Below, piece after piece: positions 51,901 through 64,000 of a DNA stretch of 64,000 nucleotides. The stretch comes from Apis mellifera. Lineage: Eukaryota > Arthropoda > Insecta > Hymenoptera > Apidae. The stretch is from contig NC_037653.1 in the NCBI RefSeq assembly GCF_003254395.2, positions 1,488,001 to 1,552,000 on the forward strand, written 5' to 3'. The notes under the pieces are model-generated. The model was not told the DNA's origin, searched no databases, and was given only the letters and a program-made list of their open reading frames with translations. Within the stretch, counting starts at the first letter, position 1. The number at the start of each line of letters is the position of its first letter. The translations under genes were made by a program, and so were the position numbers.

Positions 51901-54900
51901 GATTAAAAAGAGTTAAAAATTGTGTGATTTTATTAATTGTTATTTTAAAATCAATCTTTTTATTTGAAAAATTATCAATATATTTATAATTAAATTAATT
52001 AAATTGATTTATTTATTATTTAATTAGTATGATTATTCTTTTAGTATATAACATTAAATATTTATTATTATTCTTTTCTAAGTACTTATTAAGCACTTCA
52101 AATTTGATTTTTTTTTAAAATCGAGTTTCATATAAATATTTTTGATTTATTTTTAAGTTAAGAATATTCTTATCAATTATATTCTTCTATTAAATCATTT
52201 CCCATTAAAATTATAATTTTTCAAGTTGGATTAAATAAGATACAATTATTTTTAAAAATATTCTAAATGTAATACTAAATTTTTGATTATCATTAAAGAA
52301 AAAATAATAAATATATACAGTGTATATATTTTATTTAAAATGCAATAAAATATTTTTAAAAATATTATTACAAAATTTATTTGATATAAAAAGATACTTT
52401 ATGTATTAAAATGATAAGTTTTTATCATTTTAATGTATAGAAAAATAAATTGCTGTTAAATAACAAAATTTATCAGTTTTATTTAATATTATTTTGTAAA
52501 TCATTACTATTTCAATATTCCAATGTTTTGTTTTATATATCTATGCTATTTTATATATGTGTTATTGTATATATGTATATAAAAAATTAATATATATATA
52601 TTGTTTTTCTTTATTGGTACACAGTTATATTATTATAAATTATATATAGAATATGTTTAATATAATTGGATATTTTTTTAGCCAACTGTAATATTTTTTT
52701 TTTTAATTGTGTATAATCAAGTTATATTTGATTAAGTGACAGATCATGAAAGAATAGAAAAAATAAATAACATTAAAATTATACATTATACATGGTTCTG
52801 ATAGATACAGTCAAAATGTAAAATAATACTTGCCAAGGTAACATCGATCTAGTTGCGCTTGGACGATTGCCAAACTCAAAACACTGCTACTTTACCAATC
52901 TACTATTTTTCAAAAACTTTGTATTTGTATTCAAAAATACAATATATCATTTTTGTTTTATTTTGACATTTATAAATAAATATTGGACAAAATAAAAAGA
53001 ATAAAAATAAGAGAAAAGAGTAAAAATTTTATATCTAAAAACTATTTTTCAAGTTTTTTTTTTCTAATTTCAATTATATAAGATGTTAACATATTCATGA
53101 TACATTTAAAGGTCAATTACAAAAAGCAAAATAAGTATAAAAAGTTGATATAGAAAATATCAAAATTTATTTATTAAGTAATTTTTTAAATTTACGTTAG
53201 ATTGAGTGAGATAGAATCATATTATCATATTGTCTTATTATCATATCATTATCTTATTGTCTTTCTTTATTTCCTTCAATACAAATTTAAATTTTTTATA
53301 ATTGTTTAATAAAAAAGAAAAAATAAAAATCAAACAATTTTCTATAGATATAGAACTACTTGTTCGTAAGTGCAATTACATATTTCTAAAATAAGACATT
53401 AATCACATTTTATGGAATTGTCCTATTCACTAATCAAATAAAGGATTAAATATTAAAAAAAATACTAAAAAATATTAAAATTATAAACTAATTTTAAAAC
53501 AATAATAATATTAAAATTAAAACATGTTTATAAAATAATTTTTCAATATATATAATTCATAAAAATATATCATTACATATATATTGTTGTATTTTTATAA
53601 ATTTTTATAAAATATTTTTATAAATACTTTTATAATACTATGATTTTAAGTTAATATAAATTAAATTGATATAAGTTAAAAATACAAGAAATTAAAAGAT
53701 TTAATTATATAAAATACTTTTTATTAAGTATATTAAGTATTAGTATAGAATAATGATAATTCAAAGCATTATTATAATAAAATAAAATTTAATTTTTATA
53801 TTATATAACAAAAATTCATTAGTATAAATAACTTAAAATCCAATAACATATCGCTATAGTTTTTTCTGAATTACTAAATAATAAAAAATAAAAAAAAAAT
53901 AATAAAAAAACAAATATGAATTATTTTTCTCTTGTATCTGATTTTCAGATACAGAGTTATTGCGACAATATTTAATAAATTGAAAATTTACTTACCGCTT
54001 AAAAGAGTAAAAGTAATGGCAAACAATGGTTCACTTGGCTGTTTTGATATGGCGCTGATGTCTACTTGAAAACGGACTTGTCTTTGAAACATGGCCGGCG
54101 CTGTACTACCCCTCTTGTATTCCACTTTGAAGGACATGGGTGAGCTTACACTGTGAGATAACTCTGCTATCTGTTGATCAAAACTTGCTTGTTTTTTATA
54201 TGAATTTGAGAAATTTAAAACGTACACTATTGATCAAAAATTTGATACTTTTTTATTTTTTCTTTTTTTTGATGTTGTTATTGATACATTATAAACTGCA
54301 CATTATGAAAATACAATAGCTAAAATAATATAATTAAAATATATATATCTAAAAAAACTTTAGTAAAAATTTATTAATGTGATGTTTTATAAAATTTAAA
54401 TTAATAACTATATAAAAATATAATACTATATTTTAAAATTATGAATTATTTCAAATTTTATGCTAATATATTATTCAAATATTATTTTTTTATTCTATTC
54501 TTCTAAAAATAATTTTAATTCGTGTGATATACAAATAATTTTTTAATAATTTTAATTTATTAATTAATTTATTCAAATAAAATAATAAATATAAAAGATT
54601 GTGATGAGATTACCTATTATTATATATTTTGAATGAATTAATTTTCATTTTGACCACAGTAATTATAAATTATTAAATTCCAAGTTCATAAATTTGTTTG
54701 AAATGTAATCACACATTTGCTGTCAAAATTGTTCTCGCTTCAAATAATCTGTCAGAAAGATATTATGGTAAATTTATCATTATAATAATTATAAATACAA
54801 TTATATTGTAATTGACAAATATATTGAATTTGTAACTATATACGTGAGATATTGCAAGGATCTATGTATATTTTCAATATAATTGATAATGTTATTATAA

Positions 54901-57900
54901 TATTTATTTGAAAAATTATATTATTTGAATTGAATATATTGAATTTGAATAAAATTTGAATAAAAAATAAAACAAAAATTATTTTGTTTAAGAATTAACA
55001 AAATAATATAAAGAAAAATCATTTAAAATCATTCAAATAATTTAAATGATTGTTGCAAATAATATTTAACCAATTATAATTAATATATCATTTTAATGAT
55101 TATTTTTTAAATATTTGAAATTCTATATTACAATAAATAGAACAATAATAATAATTTTATTGTTACTTTGATAGATTTTTTCTTTTACAAAAAAATTTAA
55201 TTCTAAATTAATTTATTCTATTCTAATTCTAAGTTTTTTTTTAAATAATTGAATTTTATAGAATTTCTTAATGACTTCAAACTTTTGATCGATAATGTAT
55301 AGATGAGGAATATTAAGAAAAAGAAACTTACCGATAAAAAAGCATGTATCAAGTCGGCTTTGACGCTTGCTAATACTTTTCCTTTTACGAGAATGGTGAA
55401 TGTTTCATCTTTCTCCGTGGTCATTAGACTACCAAACCATGATTTCTTTGTAAGTTCTGGAGAGGAATCCGGAGTGAGATGTACCTAAATCAAAGAAATA
55501 CATTTTATTCGTGACGATATTTTTGAAATATGTACAGTGCTATCCATAAGTCACTTTTTAATTTTAAACATAAATTTATAAACTATTGGTTAACATTAAT
55601 TTTTGAATTTATTAATATCGCAGTTATAAAAATAATATAAAAATTTGTAAATTATATTTAAATTAAAACTATATTTCATTTTCATCAAGAATTAGAAAAA
55701 CTATTATGTGTAAAACTCATCTATTACTAATATAAGAATTATATATTTTTTAAGAAAAAATGATATGAATAAGATGTATATTGAATATATAAAAAAATGA
55801 TGAAATTATATTTATTTTATATAATTATATTATAATATGTTCAATCAGATCCAAATTAAAGTTACTATTAATTCATATATGATGATAATGGTAAATTTTA
55901 TTGTAATTATTTTTTCAAATTTATTTATATTTATATATTTTAATAGGTAAATATATATATATTTATTTATCTTGTAATTATAATTCATAATTCAAAATTA
56001 TTTTTTCAAAACACACTTTGTCAAGTTATGTCTATTTTTTACTATTTTTATTCATTTTTTAATTATTATATTTTTTCAAGAATAATAATATAAAATTCTT
56101 TGTTATACAAAAAAACATATATATTATAAATATAAATGTATATAAATTAAAATATATATAAATTAAATAAATGTATATATTAAAAAGTATTATTCTTAAA
56201 TATAATAATTGAACGAGTTAAATTTCTAATATTTATTATTATATTTATCAATGGAATACATAAGAAGTTAGGATAGAATATCTATTTATTTATCTATCAA
56301 TAGCTTGAATCACATGATACGTATATGTATAATGATACGAATATCATTACACCATGTATATTTAATCTCACTTCTTTTGTTACATCTTTGTCATCTTGTA
56401 ATCTTGAAAATAATACTAAATTATATTTTGTTAGCAATAAGATTGTGATATGAATATTATTTAAGAAAAATATTTATAATATTATAATTATTTGAAAAAA
56501 AATTTTTATTTTAATATGTCATTCATAAATATATCTATTTAATTCAATCATTTTATGAATGAGATAAAATATGTTTTAAAGTAAAAAATAAAATAAATAA
56601 ATATAGAAAGAAACTTATATTGCATTATTATAATGAAATAATTAATTTTTTAAAATTATAAATTATAAATTAAAATATAAAATAATCGTACTACTATTTT
56701 ATTATTCTGTCTTAAAAAGTATTTCATTATTTTACTTTACCTGTGTTCCATATCTTCATATAATGTTATGTAAAATTATTTATATTTTCCAATAATAATG
56801 CAAATACATGCATTATTATTGCTAATGTATTAAAATAAATTTATATTAAGATTATAAAATTATATATTATTTTCTCATAATAGGGTTAATTAATATCAAC
56901 ATCATATTTCATAATTATAATTTTCATTTCTTCATATTATAAAATAATACTCTCAAGTATTAGGTGACTTATGGATGAAAGTAATTCATAAATATATTTA
57001 TTTAATTAAATAAAAAGGTACCTCCTCGGCACTTGTGAGCAATTTGCGCCGATGAAATCGAGGACTGCCAAGGAAGGAGTTCTTGATAGTATTGAGCCTT
57101 GATCGCCAATGATGGGCACCTGAACCGGCGCCAGTGTGGGGAGAGCCTGGCGGTGTAACACCGACCGCAACTACTGCGAAACGGACTATTCTTTATCTGT
57201 GTCACTTTTTATTCCTTTCGTTACCAATCAGAGATAACGTGATAATTTCTTTTTATTATCAAACGAAAAAAATTATCACGTTAAAATGAATTTTTAAATA
57301 AGATTTTTTTAAGGATTTTAAATAAAGATATTATAATAGTATCTATATTATGAATGATGTGATGATCTATTAAAATAAAAAGGACAAGAAATCATGAATC
57401 ATTAGAGTTTAGAGTACGAAATCTCGTACTCTACTTTTTGGTTTCTAAGATAAGATTTTTGAAATAGATAAATAAATATTTTTATTTTTTTAAAATGATA
57501 TTTCAAATATATTAAACTCATATAAATATTATTTTGAAATGAAAATATATTATTAGAATATAAGAAAATGGTAATTTCATAATACTATCAAGTATATTTT
57601 TTACCATTTCATATGTAATTTCAATATCTTTTTTATATTTCACATGTTTAAAGAAATATAAAAAAATATTTCAGATAAAAAAATCATTTCAAAGAAGGCA
57701 TGATATAATATAATTACCATAACTTGGAAAATTATTAGTTTTGAGGATAATTAAATATCTCTTTTTATTTTTTTAAATCAATAATTCTTGATTAAACTGA
57801 TTCAATATAAATGTTCAATATTACAGAAAATAATATTACATCTATTTATGCATTAAAAAATATATAATCCTGTTCAAAGAGACACATTTAGCCTTCATAT

Positions 57901-58296
57901 AACCTTCATGCATTTACTTGTTATAATTAAAATCAATATATAATTAAAATCCTTCCTCAAAATCGTTCAATTTTTGTCTGAAAGATTTTTTTTTAACATT
58001 TCCAAAAAACAGGCTTATAAAAAAAAATAATGATACGTTCATTTACTTTTTTCAAATTATTTTTCTATTTAAATATAAATATCAATATTAATTTTTCCTA
58101 AAGCAAAAAAAAAAAAATTTTGTATCGTCAAATTAACTGCTTTCATATTCTCAATGTTAATTAGCCTTTAGCAAAGTAAATTGGTTATTTCCGCGAAAAA
58201 AGATGGATAAGCAACGATTCAACATGTCGCATTGTTTCGAACAAAAGGACGTTTCTTCGGCTCGTTTCATTTTCAAACAGAGGGAAGAGAAAAAAG

Positions 58297-58360
<64 letters not shown>

Positions 58361-61300
58361 ATCGAGTATTCCACGCGAACGACGATGGATGCACGCGTAT
58401 CTCCAGCCGTGTCACATCTCTTTAACAATGATTCGTGTATGCTCGTTATGCGCCGCGAGGTCACTTGCATTTTTTAAAAACCGTTACTAACCCTTTCTGG
58501 CAAAATGAAAACACGGCACTCAGACATCGACAAGGGGCCCTGATGCCCGAAGAAGCTTTTGTACGCACCGTATAAACACTCTGGACATTTACTCCCTCTT
58601 TTCGACCATTTTTGTCCACGATTTATTACAATGAACTCTTCTTATAACACGATTAATACGTATTGCAAAAGAATTTTTCACATATATATATATTATATAA
58701 GATATTTGAAATGATTATTTTCTATTCTATCAAATAGAATTGTTAATTTAAAAATAATATAACATTAATCATCGTTTAAGATAGATATTTAAACATTTTT
58801 TATTCTGTATAAAATGTAATTTATTATAAGTTATTATTTTTTCTCTTATAATTACATTAATCTCCCGAATAATAACAAAAATATCGTAACACAATAAAAT
58901 TTATTTTTATGTAAAAATTATCTTTTATATGTAAATGATAACGTAATAATATAATTTCATAAAGATGATACTCAATACGACTGATCTCGTTGTTTAAGAA
59001 GTATATTGTATATTAGAAAAAAATATGGAAAGAAATTAGAATCAGAGAAATAATAAAGAAAGATTAGCATGCAAACAATAATATCTAAATTAAATATTTA
59101 ATTGTATTTCATTATATTGCTAAGCAATAATTTAAGTTAGTAATTTTGAATGTAAAATATTATATAATCCTTAACAAAATAATAAAGATTAATTTTAATT
59201 ACGATATTAGATGTTTAAGTAATATTTATTGATATTACAGATTTCATAAGTTTATAGATATTTTTGAATAATATAATGTACAGTTGTTCATGAAAGTTTT
59301 TGAATTATTGTATCCATCATTATTATAAATTTTAGTCTATTTATTAAATTTATTCTGATTTACAATAGAATATAACAAAGAAAGATTTATATTTTACGAA
59401 TGTATGACTAAATACGTTTCATTTGCATTATTATTATTTTATGAAACATAAATATTATATAATTACTAATTTTTTCTTTTTCTTTTGCTTTCATTTTTGT
59501 ATCGTTTTTCTTTTTTTTTTGTTATCATCATATTTATTTTATAATTTTGTTTTAGCTATTTTTCACAAATTAAATATAAGGATAAAGTAATTAAAAATAA
59601 TAAATGAATTTAAAAATAAAAAATTAAAATGAATTAATTTACCAATTAATTAATCAAATTGGATTTCTCATAATCCAATTAATTTGATTTAATTTGATTT
59701 ATTATAATAGTAATTAATTAAGTTAAGAAGAGAATGTGATAAAATAATTTTACGAATTATAAATACGAAAATTAATGTGTCTCTCATTAATACTAAATAA
59801 AAAATTACTAAAATTATGATTTCATTATTTCATAACGCTATTCTGAAATATTTGTTGTTGTAATACTTGATATTATTTTTATGTTAAATTTATGACATGA
59901 TAATTTCTAGATAAAAATTTGATATATTAAACAGTACATAAATGCTTTGAACATATAATTAGTTTTAAGAGGACTTATAGTCGATTATATTCATAAAATG
60001 CAATCTAAAGAGCACTTTGGAAGAATGGATTATTGAAATAATGCAATCTCGTGAAAATATCGATTTTCTAGAATTAAATAGGAAAGTTTATATGTCATTA
60101 AAATCTAAATTCTTGTTTCTGTATTAATGGATAATTGTTCATAAAATTGAATTATTCAAGATAAATATTTGAGTTAATATTAATTTCTGATTTACTTTCA
60201 TTTGAGTTTTGATATTAATTAATAATTTTTATTTTATTATTAATAATCAAATAAAAAAAAAACTTTCTAGGGTTATTGAGCTTCTTATTAGTTTAAGAAA
60301 GATTAGAATTTGAAGATTTTTGAGTAATTTGAAGATAGAATTAGATAAAACACAATCTAATTAATTATTAAGTTTATGATTAATTTGCTTGAAAATTAAA
60401 ACAATTAATCATGATTACTGATTTTTCAATAAAATTTAATGAAATAATTATTAATCTGTACTTCCATAATATTTATAATTATCTAAAAAAATTAATCAAT
60501 AAATATATAAATATATTTAAATAATAACAAATAATTATTATAAATAAAATTTATAAATAAAAAAACGTATTTGAAATAATAATGTTTGTAAATAATATTT
60601 AGTTACCAAATAAAATAACGTTATTAATATATCATTTTCTAAACACATTATTATTTAAACAAAATATTCAAAATAAATTAACATATGAAAAATAAAATAA
60701 AAAATTCTATTTAATTAATTATTTGAATAATTATTTGATAACATCCAATTCTAATTTACCATTGTTGCATTTCCATTATTCTTTTCCAAGAGACAAACTT
60801 TATGTTTAATTCTCACATATAGCACACGAGGATAAAAGATTTTCTTTAAAACGATGAAACAATTCGAATTCGGAAATTTAAAATTAATTAGAAAGAGAAT
60901 AAAGAAAAAAATTAGATATATAAGCTCACCCTGCTGGACATTGTTTATTTCTATTCCCACGTTGGGTAGAGCAGCGACAGGAGCGACGACTGGCGGCGTA
61001 GTAGTGTTTCCGTTGCCCGCGGCGGTTGTCACTGTTGACAACCTGTGAGGGCTTCCTGTCTGGCCTAGATGCGAGGTTGGAGGAGTTCTGTGAGGACTGA
61101 GCAGTCCTGCGACAGCATTCGAGCCGTGCAATGGCGAGCTGCCTGGTGTTGATGCGTGGGAATGTGACGCGTGTGTGTGACATCCGGTGCTTGGCGAACG
61201 ACGCGCGTGATGTCTGGTACTGGAAAAAAAGAAATTCGTTCAAAGTTTGTTTCACAACAGTTTTAGGAGAAAAGAAAAGTGGTAATGCAGAATATGTCTG

Positions 61301-64000
61301 GAAAGTAACAAGTTTCATTTCAAGTTTTTATCATAATACCGGCTGTTTGTGGCATTTTGTAGGTTATGTATTCATATACATTCATCAATTTTTCATATAG
61401 CATGTAATATCAAAATTGGGAAATTTAACTATAGATTAATAATTAAAAATTCAATCTTCATTAATTGGATAATTGAGTAACAATTACTATTGAAATTTTT
61501 TTTGTAGAATTAATATTTTACATATTTATATGAGAGTTAATCCGTTTTCAAATGATTTCGAATTTTTTTGATACTGCTTATCAAAAGTCAAAACAGTTGA
61601 TAAAATAGAAAGATATATTTGTGATTCGTCAAATATTAGTGCTTGATGAATGTTGAATATTAGTGCAATGAAATAAAAATTTTTATTATTGATTACTTAT
61701 TTCAAAAATTTTCACATAATTATTCTTTTTGTTAATGATCATAATAATTAATTACAGATCGACGATTAATTTCATTATTTAATAACTTATGATTAATTTC
61801 ATAAATTAATTAAAGTTTTAGTTAGAAATTAAAAAATATAAATAAATTATAATATATAATTGTGATAATTGTGCTATTAAATAAAAACAATGAGAGAACC
61901 ATACATATTTTAAAGTAATGATTTGAGCCAGATTATACATCATTTCATGAATTTGATATTCTATTGGTCTCTATGCAGTCAATTTGCTTGTCAATTGATC
62001 AATGATGATACGATTTTAATCGAATAAAAGCGGATTATCTGTATAAAAAACTCTCACGTGATGGAGAATTAAATAGGGAAACAGAGAAAAAGGTAGAGAA
62101 AGTACACGTGATACATGCGATTGTACATGCGATGCATTCAAATGGAGAAATCAATCATCAGTCACGCAAGTTGTAAAGTTGAACGAAGCTTGGGATTAAA
62201 CTTTGTTTTAGAACATATAATATTTTTTTTTTATTTTTATGTATTTTGATAGTTTTCAACAAATATTTAGAAAATAATAATTTTAAAAATCTATGAATGT
62301 AAAATTATGATATTTTATGAATTATTGCATTTTTTAATCGATAGTATTTATTGATAGTTTGATTAAGTTATTGATTAAATATTTATTTAATTTTTTCTAT
62401 TTTTAATATTTATTTAATATTTTTATTAATCAGATTTACTAAATTTGCTAAATTTAGATTTTGGATTGAAATTAGTAATATTTAAGATTTATTTTAATTG
62501 AATTTATTTTATTCAAATTTATTAAAAAATCACTCTATTTCTTTTCTTTTTTTTTTTTATAGGCCGATTAATTTTTGCATTTATTCATGTACTTAGAGTA
62601 TGAATACATATAAAATTTTCAAGATTTACTATTATTTTTCATTAAAAAACACTACAAATATTTACTAATTTATTTGACAATTTTTAATCTGAACGAGATT
62701 TTAAATTAACAAGACAATATTAGCAATAGATTTAAGAATAAAATATTTGAGATTTATTTTCTTCTTTAAATTATTTTTCAATAGGTACTATTCTGAGAAT
62801 AATTTTAATAACTTTTATTTTCAATATTCATTAATGAAAAATAACTCTTGATAGTTTCATCTTCAAATATATTATATATATATTTTAACGTTTGACATAA
62901 AAAAACTTGATTTTTTCAATTTTACCTCGACTGTCTTCTGGGTGTTAGAGGTGAACCATGACTAATTTCGCCAAGATTCAAAGCCGTGCTACCGTTCACA
63001 CGACAGGTGTCCACTCGTTTCCTCGGTGGATCCGCTTCCAATTGTCCTGCAGAACCCCTCATACCTCCTCTCATTACTTCCAGTTCATCCTCGCAAGCTG
63101 GTCTTCTCCGTTTTCTCTCCAATAGTAGAAAGTATATTACCTTTTCCGTGTTGTGACTATATCAAAAAAAACTTTTAGTTAGAATTGAATTGAATTAGTT
63201 AGAATCTGATTTTTTTTTAAGATATACTGTTTTCTGTAGTTAATATTTCTTATTTAGGATTCAATCTTGAGTAATAATATTCCAAATAAAAAATAAAAAT
63301 ATTTGTATAAAATTGTATTTTTAATTGTATTAAATATAAATTCTATTGATTAATAAATTATAAATTAATAAATTAATAAATTATATTAATAAATTATATT
63401 ATATTAATATAAATAATAATTTATTATTATAATGATTTATTATAAAATTTATTTTTATTCCTTTTTTCATTTTATTTTAAATAAATATTTTCCATTCATA
63501 AATTTATTACCATAATCATAAAATTCTCTATTATTTTAATAATAATTTCCAATACTTTTTATTTTATTTGAAACATACTCAGCATTGTCTAGATGCTTAA
63601 TAAAATTCATATAAATTTTCTAACTTTATATGAAATATAAAACCTAGATATATATCTTACAAATATTGCAACATATAAAAAATTTGAAAAATAAAAAAAT
63701 ATTAGATAGAATATTTCAATCAAGAATAACAATATACAGGATTCTATATATAAATTATTTATTAATTATTTATCATTCAAGAAAGAGCATCTTCTTTTTA
63801 TTCATACTCTTAATTCTTATTTGCTGTACTCGTTCGATAAATGTTTAAATTTCTTTTCTGAGAAAATAAAGTTGAACGAGAATCAAATGGAAATGAAACG
63901 AGAATTGGGTAGATAACTTGGTAACTCTTCCTTAGTTAGTTTACGCCATTGTATCATCTTACTTCGGGCTGAGAAGTTCTTGGATGAGTTTGTCCCGTTC
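48997..64000 (-). CDS. BRSK: BRSK/SAD-type serine/threonine kinase, 3' part (8 exons, partial)
   Basis: C-terminal portion of a brain-specific, AMPK-related kinase of the BRSK/SAD-1 type, which acts in neuronal polarity and presynaptic assembly after LKB1 activation. Exons, in transcript order: 64000-63963 (open at the window edge), 63156-62926, 61219-60930, 57173-57022, 55484-55332, 54170-53996, 51852-51641 and 49221-48997; 491 residues in the window. ERDKLIQELLS and KVIYFLLLERK follow the UBA-like region; ADPPRKRVD is conserved in BRSK1/2. A long Ser/Pro/Thr-rich linker comes next, then WRSRLNTIKNSFLGSPRFHRRK, LTPDSSPELTKKSWFGSL, the KA1-like domain (VKADLIHAFLS, VRFQVDISAI, AITFTLLSG, RRFRRVCEHIQAQV) and a variable Ser-rich tail. 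The kinase domain lies beyond base 64000. A second in-frame donor extends exon 51852-51641 to 51623. Extremely long introns contrast with the other genes here. Confidence 0.96.
49222..51640 (-). other. BRSK last intron (2.4 kb)
   Basis: A/T-rich intron before the final coding exon. Its 5' end holds the second in-frame donor (exon end 51623) and reads open for some distance, so intron retention would give another C terminus. No further exon is apparent. Confidence 0.65.
51853..53995 (-). other. BRSK intron (2.1 kb) with foldback repeat
   Basis: A/T-rich intron between the KA1-like exon ending LLSG and the exon with RRFRRVCEHIQAQV. It contains a foldback repeat at about 53125-53330 and a GC-richer patch at about 52840-52900 with no exon call. 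Confidence 0.65.
53125..53330. mobile_element. Foldback MITE-like repeat, copy 5
   Basis: Left arm CAAAATAAGTATAAAAAGTTGATAT followed by TTTATTTATTAAGTAATTT is the inverted counterpart of the right arm of the 24.6-kb copy, nearly base for base. The centre has GAGTGAGATAGAATC and the right part AATTGTTTAATAAA. It lies in a BRSK intron. Non-coding. Confidence 0.5.
54171..55331 (-). other. BRSK intron (1.2 kb)
   Basis: A/T-rich intron inside the KA1-like domain coding region, between HAFLS and IAELSHS. No further features. Confidence 0.7.
55485..57021 (-). other. BRSK intron (1.5 kb)
   Basis: A/T-rich intron between the RFHRRK exon and the LTPDSSPEL exon. No additional exon or island seen. Confidence 0.7.
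57236..57282. repeat. 13-bp perfect inverted repeat near a splice acceptor
   Basis: Arms AACGTGATAATTT (57236-57248) and its exact complement (57270-57282), loop 21 nt. In the BRSK pre-mRNA the stem would end about 62 nt upstream of the exon that starts at 57173. Confidence 0.9.
57410..57433. repeat. 10-bp perfect hairpin with 4-nt loop
   Basis: Arms TAGAGTACGA and TCGTACTCTA around AATC. Same BRSK intron as the 57236 hairpin. The CG-containing arms make it less likely to be composition-driven. Confidence 0.9.
58302..58357. repeat. (GA)n microsatellite
   Basis: About 28 GA units in a BRSK intron. The Arg/Glu and Ser/Leu repeats in frames crossing it are artefacts. Confidence 0.95.
61220..62925 (-). 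other. BRSK intron (1.7 kb) with an E-box island
   Basis: A/T-rich intron with a GC-richer island at about 61960-62220 carrying two CACGTG motifs (62055-62060 and 62105-62110). No exon recognised. Confidence 0.6.
63157..63962 (-). other. BRSK intron (0.8 kb)
   Basis: Intron between the ERDKLIQELLSP exon at the window edge and the HNTEKVIYFLLLERK exon; the junction reforms an Asn codon. A less A/T-rich patch at about 63830-63960 lies just after the donor. No exon recognised in it. Confidence 0.7.

Larger units (their letters stand above)
57174..60929 (-). other. BRSK intron (3.8 kb) with hairpins, GA tract and an island
   Basis: Contains two perfect hairpins close to the 3' splice site (57236-57282 and 57410-57433), a GA microsatellite (58302-58357) and a GC-richer island at about 58185-58620. 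The rest is A/T-rich. No exon that fits the flanking phase-1 junction could be built from the island. Confidence 0.65.

Noticed and set aside
58203..58490. 95-codon + strand frame with an Arg/Glu repeat
   Set aside because: The repeat is the GA microsatellite read in frame; the flanks show no family and it is antisense inside a BRSK intron.
58480..58560. Possible alternative first coding exon of BRSK (12 codons before a GTTAGT donor)
   Set aside because: The phase at that donor would create a stop on joining to the exon at 57173, so it cannot code as drawn; kept only as a possible non-coding exon.

Overview
The window is eukaryotic nuclear DNA from an insect, most likely a hymenopteran and probably a bee of the Apis type. 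It is very AT-rich (roughly 80 % by eye) and has short GT-AG introns made almost wholly of A and T. Coding exons and promoters stand out as less AT-rich islands, and every recognisable protein has an animal homologue. The species assignment is inference. There is no bacterial, viral or CRISPR content. I assembled the gene models by hand from splice signals, open frames and protein family memory, and exon phases close in every model.

Left part (1-17 kb), all models complete: cyclin G (4858-6737, +, 5 coding exons, with a likely upstream non-coding exon ending at 1665); the ribosome biogenesis factor RLP24/RSL24D1 (8896-9658, +, 2 exons); RNA 3'-terminal phosphate cyclase RtcA (11985-14087, +, 7 exons); and the ER mannosyltransferase ALG11 (14376-16358, -, 7 exons). 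RtcA and ALG11 are tail to tail with only 288 bp between their stop codons.

Middle part (17.6-38.2 kb): the copper-transporting P-type ATPase ATP7 fills 17.6-33.9 kb on the + strand. It has four heavy-metal binding domains and all the P1B ATPase motifs. A short N-terminal leader lies in two small exons 8.3 kb upstream, and a second promoter-like island sits inside the long intron. ATP7 converges on an unrecognised Asn-rich gene (35000-36452, -). Behind that, on the same strand, is Siva (37336-38165, -), a small Cys-rich apoptosis regulator.

Right part (38.2-64 kb): a 10.8-kb stretch without a recognised protein gene contains GC-richer islands, short open frames, a 138-bp tandem duplication, a CT tract and candidate non-coding exons. 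The 3' half of a BRSK/SAD-type kinase gene follows (48997-64000, -, 8 exons, open at the right edge). Only the Ser/Pro-rich linker and C-terminal KA1-like part are inside the window; the kinase domain would lie beyond base 64000.

The genes are ordinary housekeeping, signalling and metal-homeostasis loci with no shared pathway. I found no clearly new biological system. The more unusual items are the Asn-rich orphan gene, the alternative 5' ends of ATP7, a dispersed family of foldback (MITE-like) repeats, an in-frame pair of splice donors in BRSK, and hairpins in the BRSK introns.
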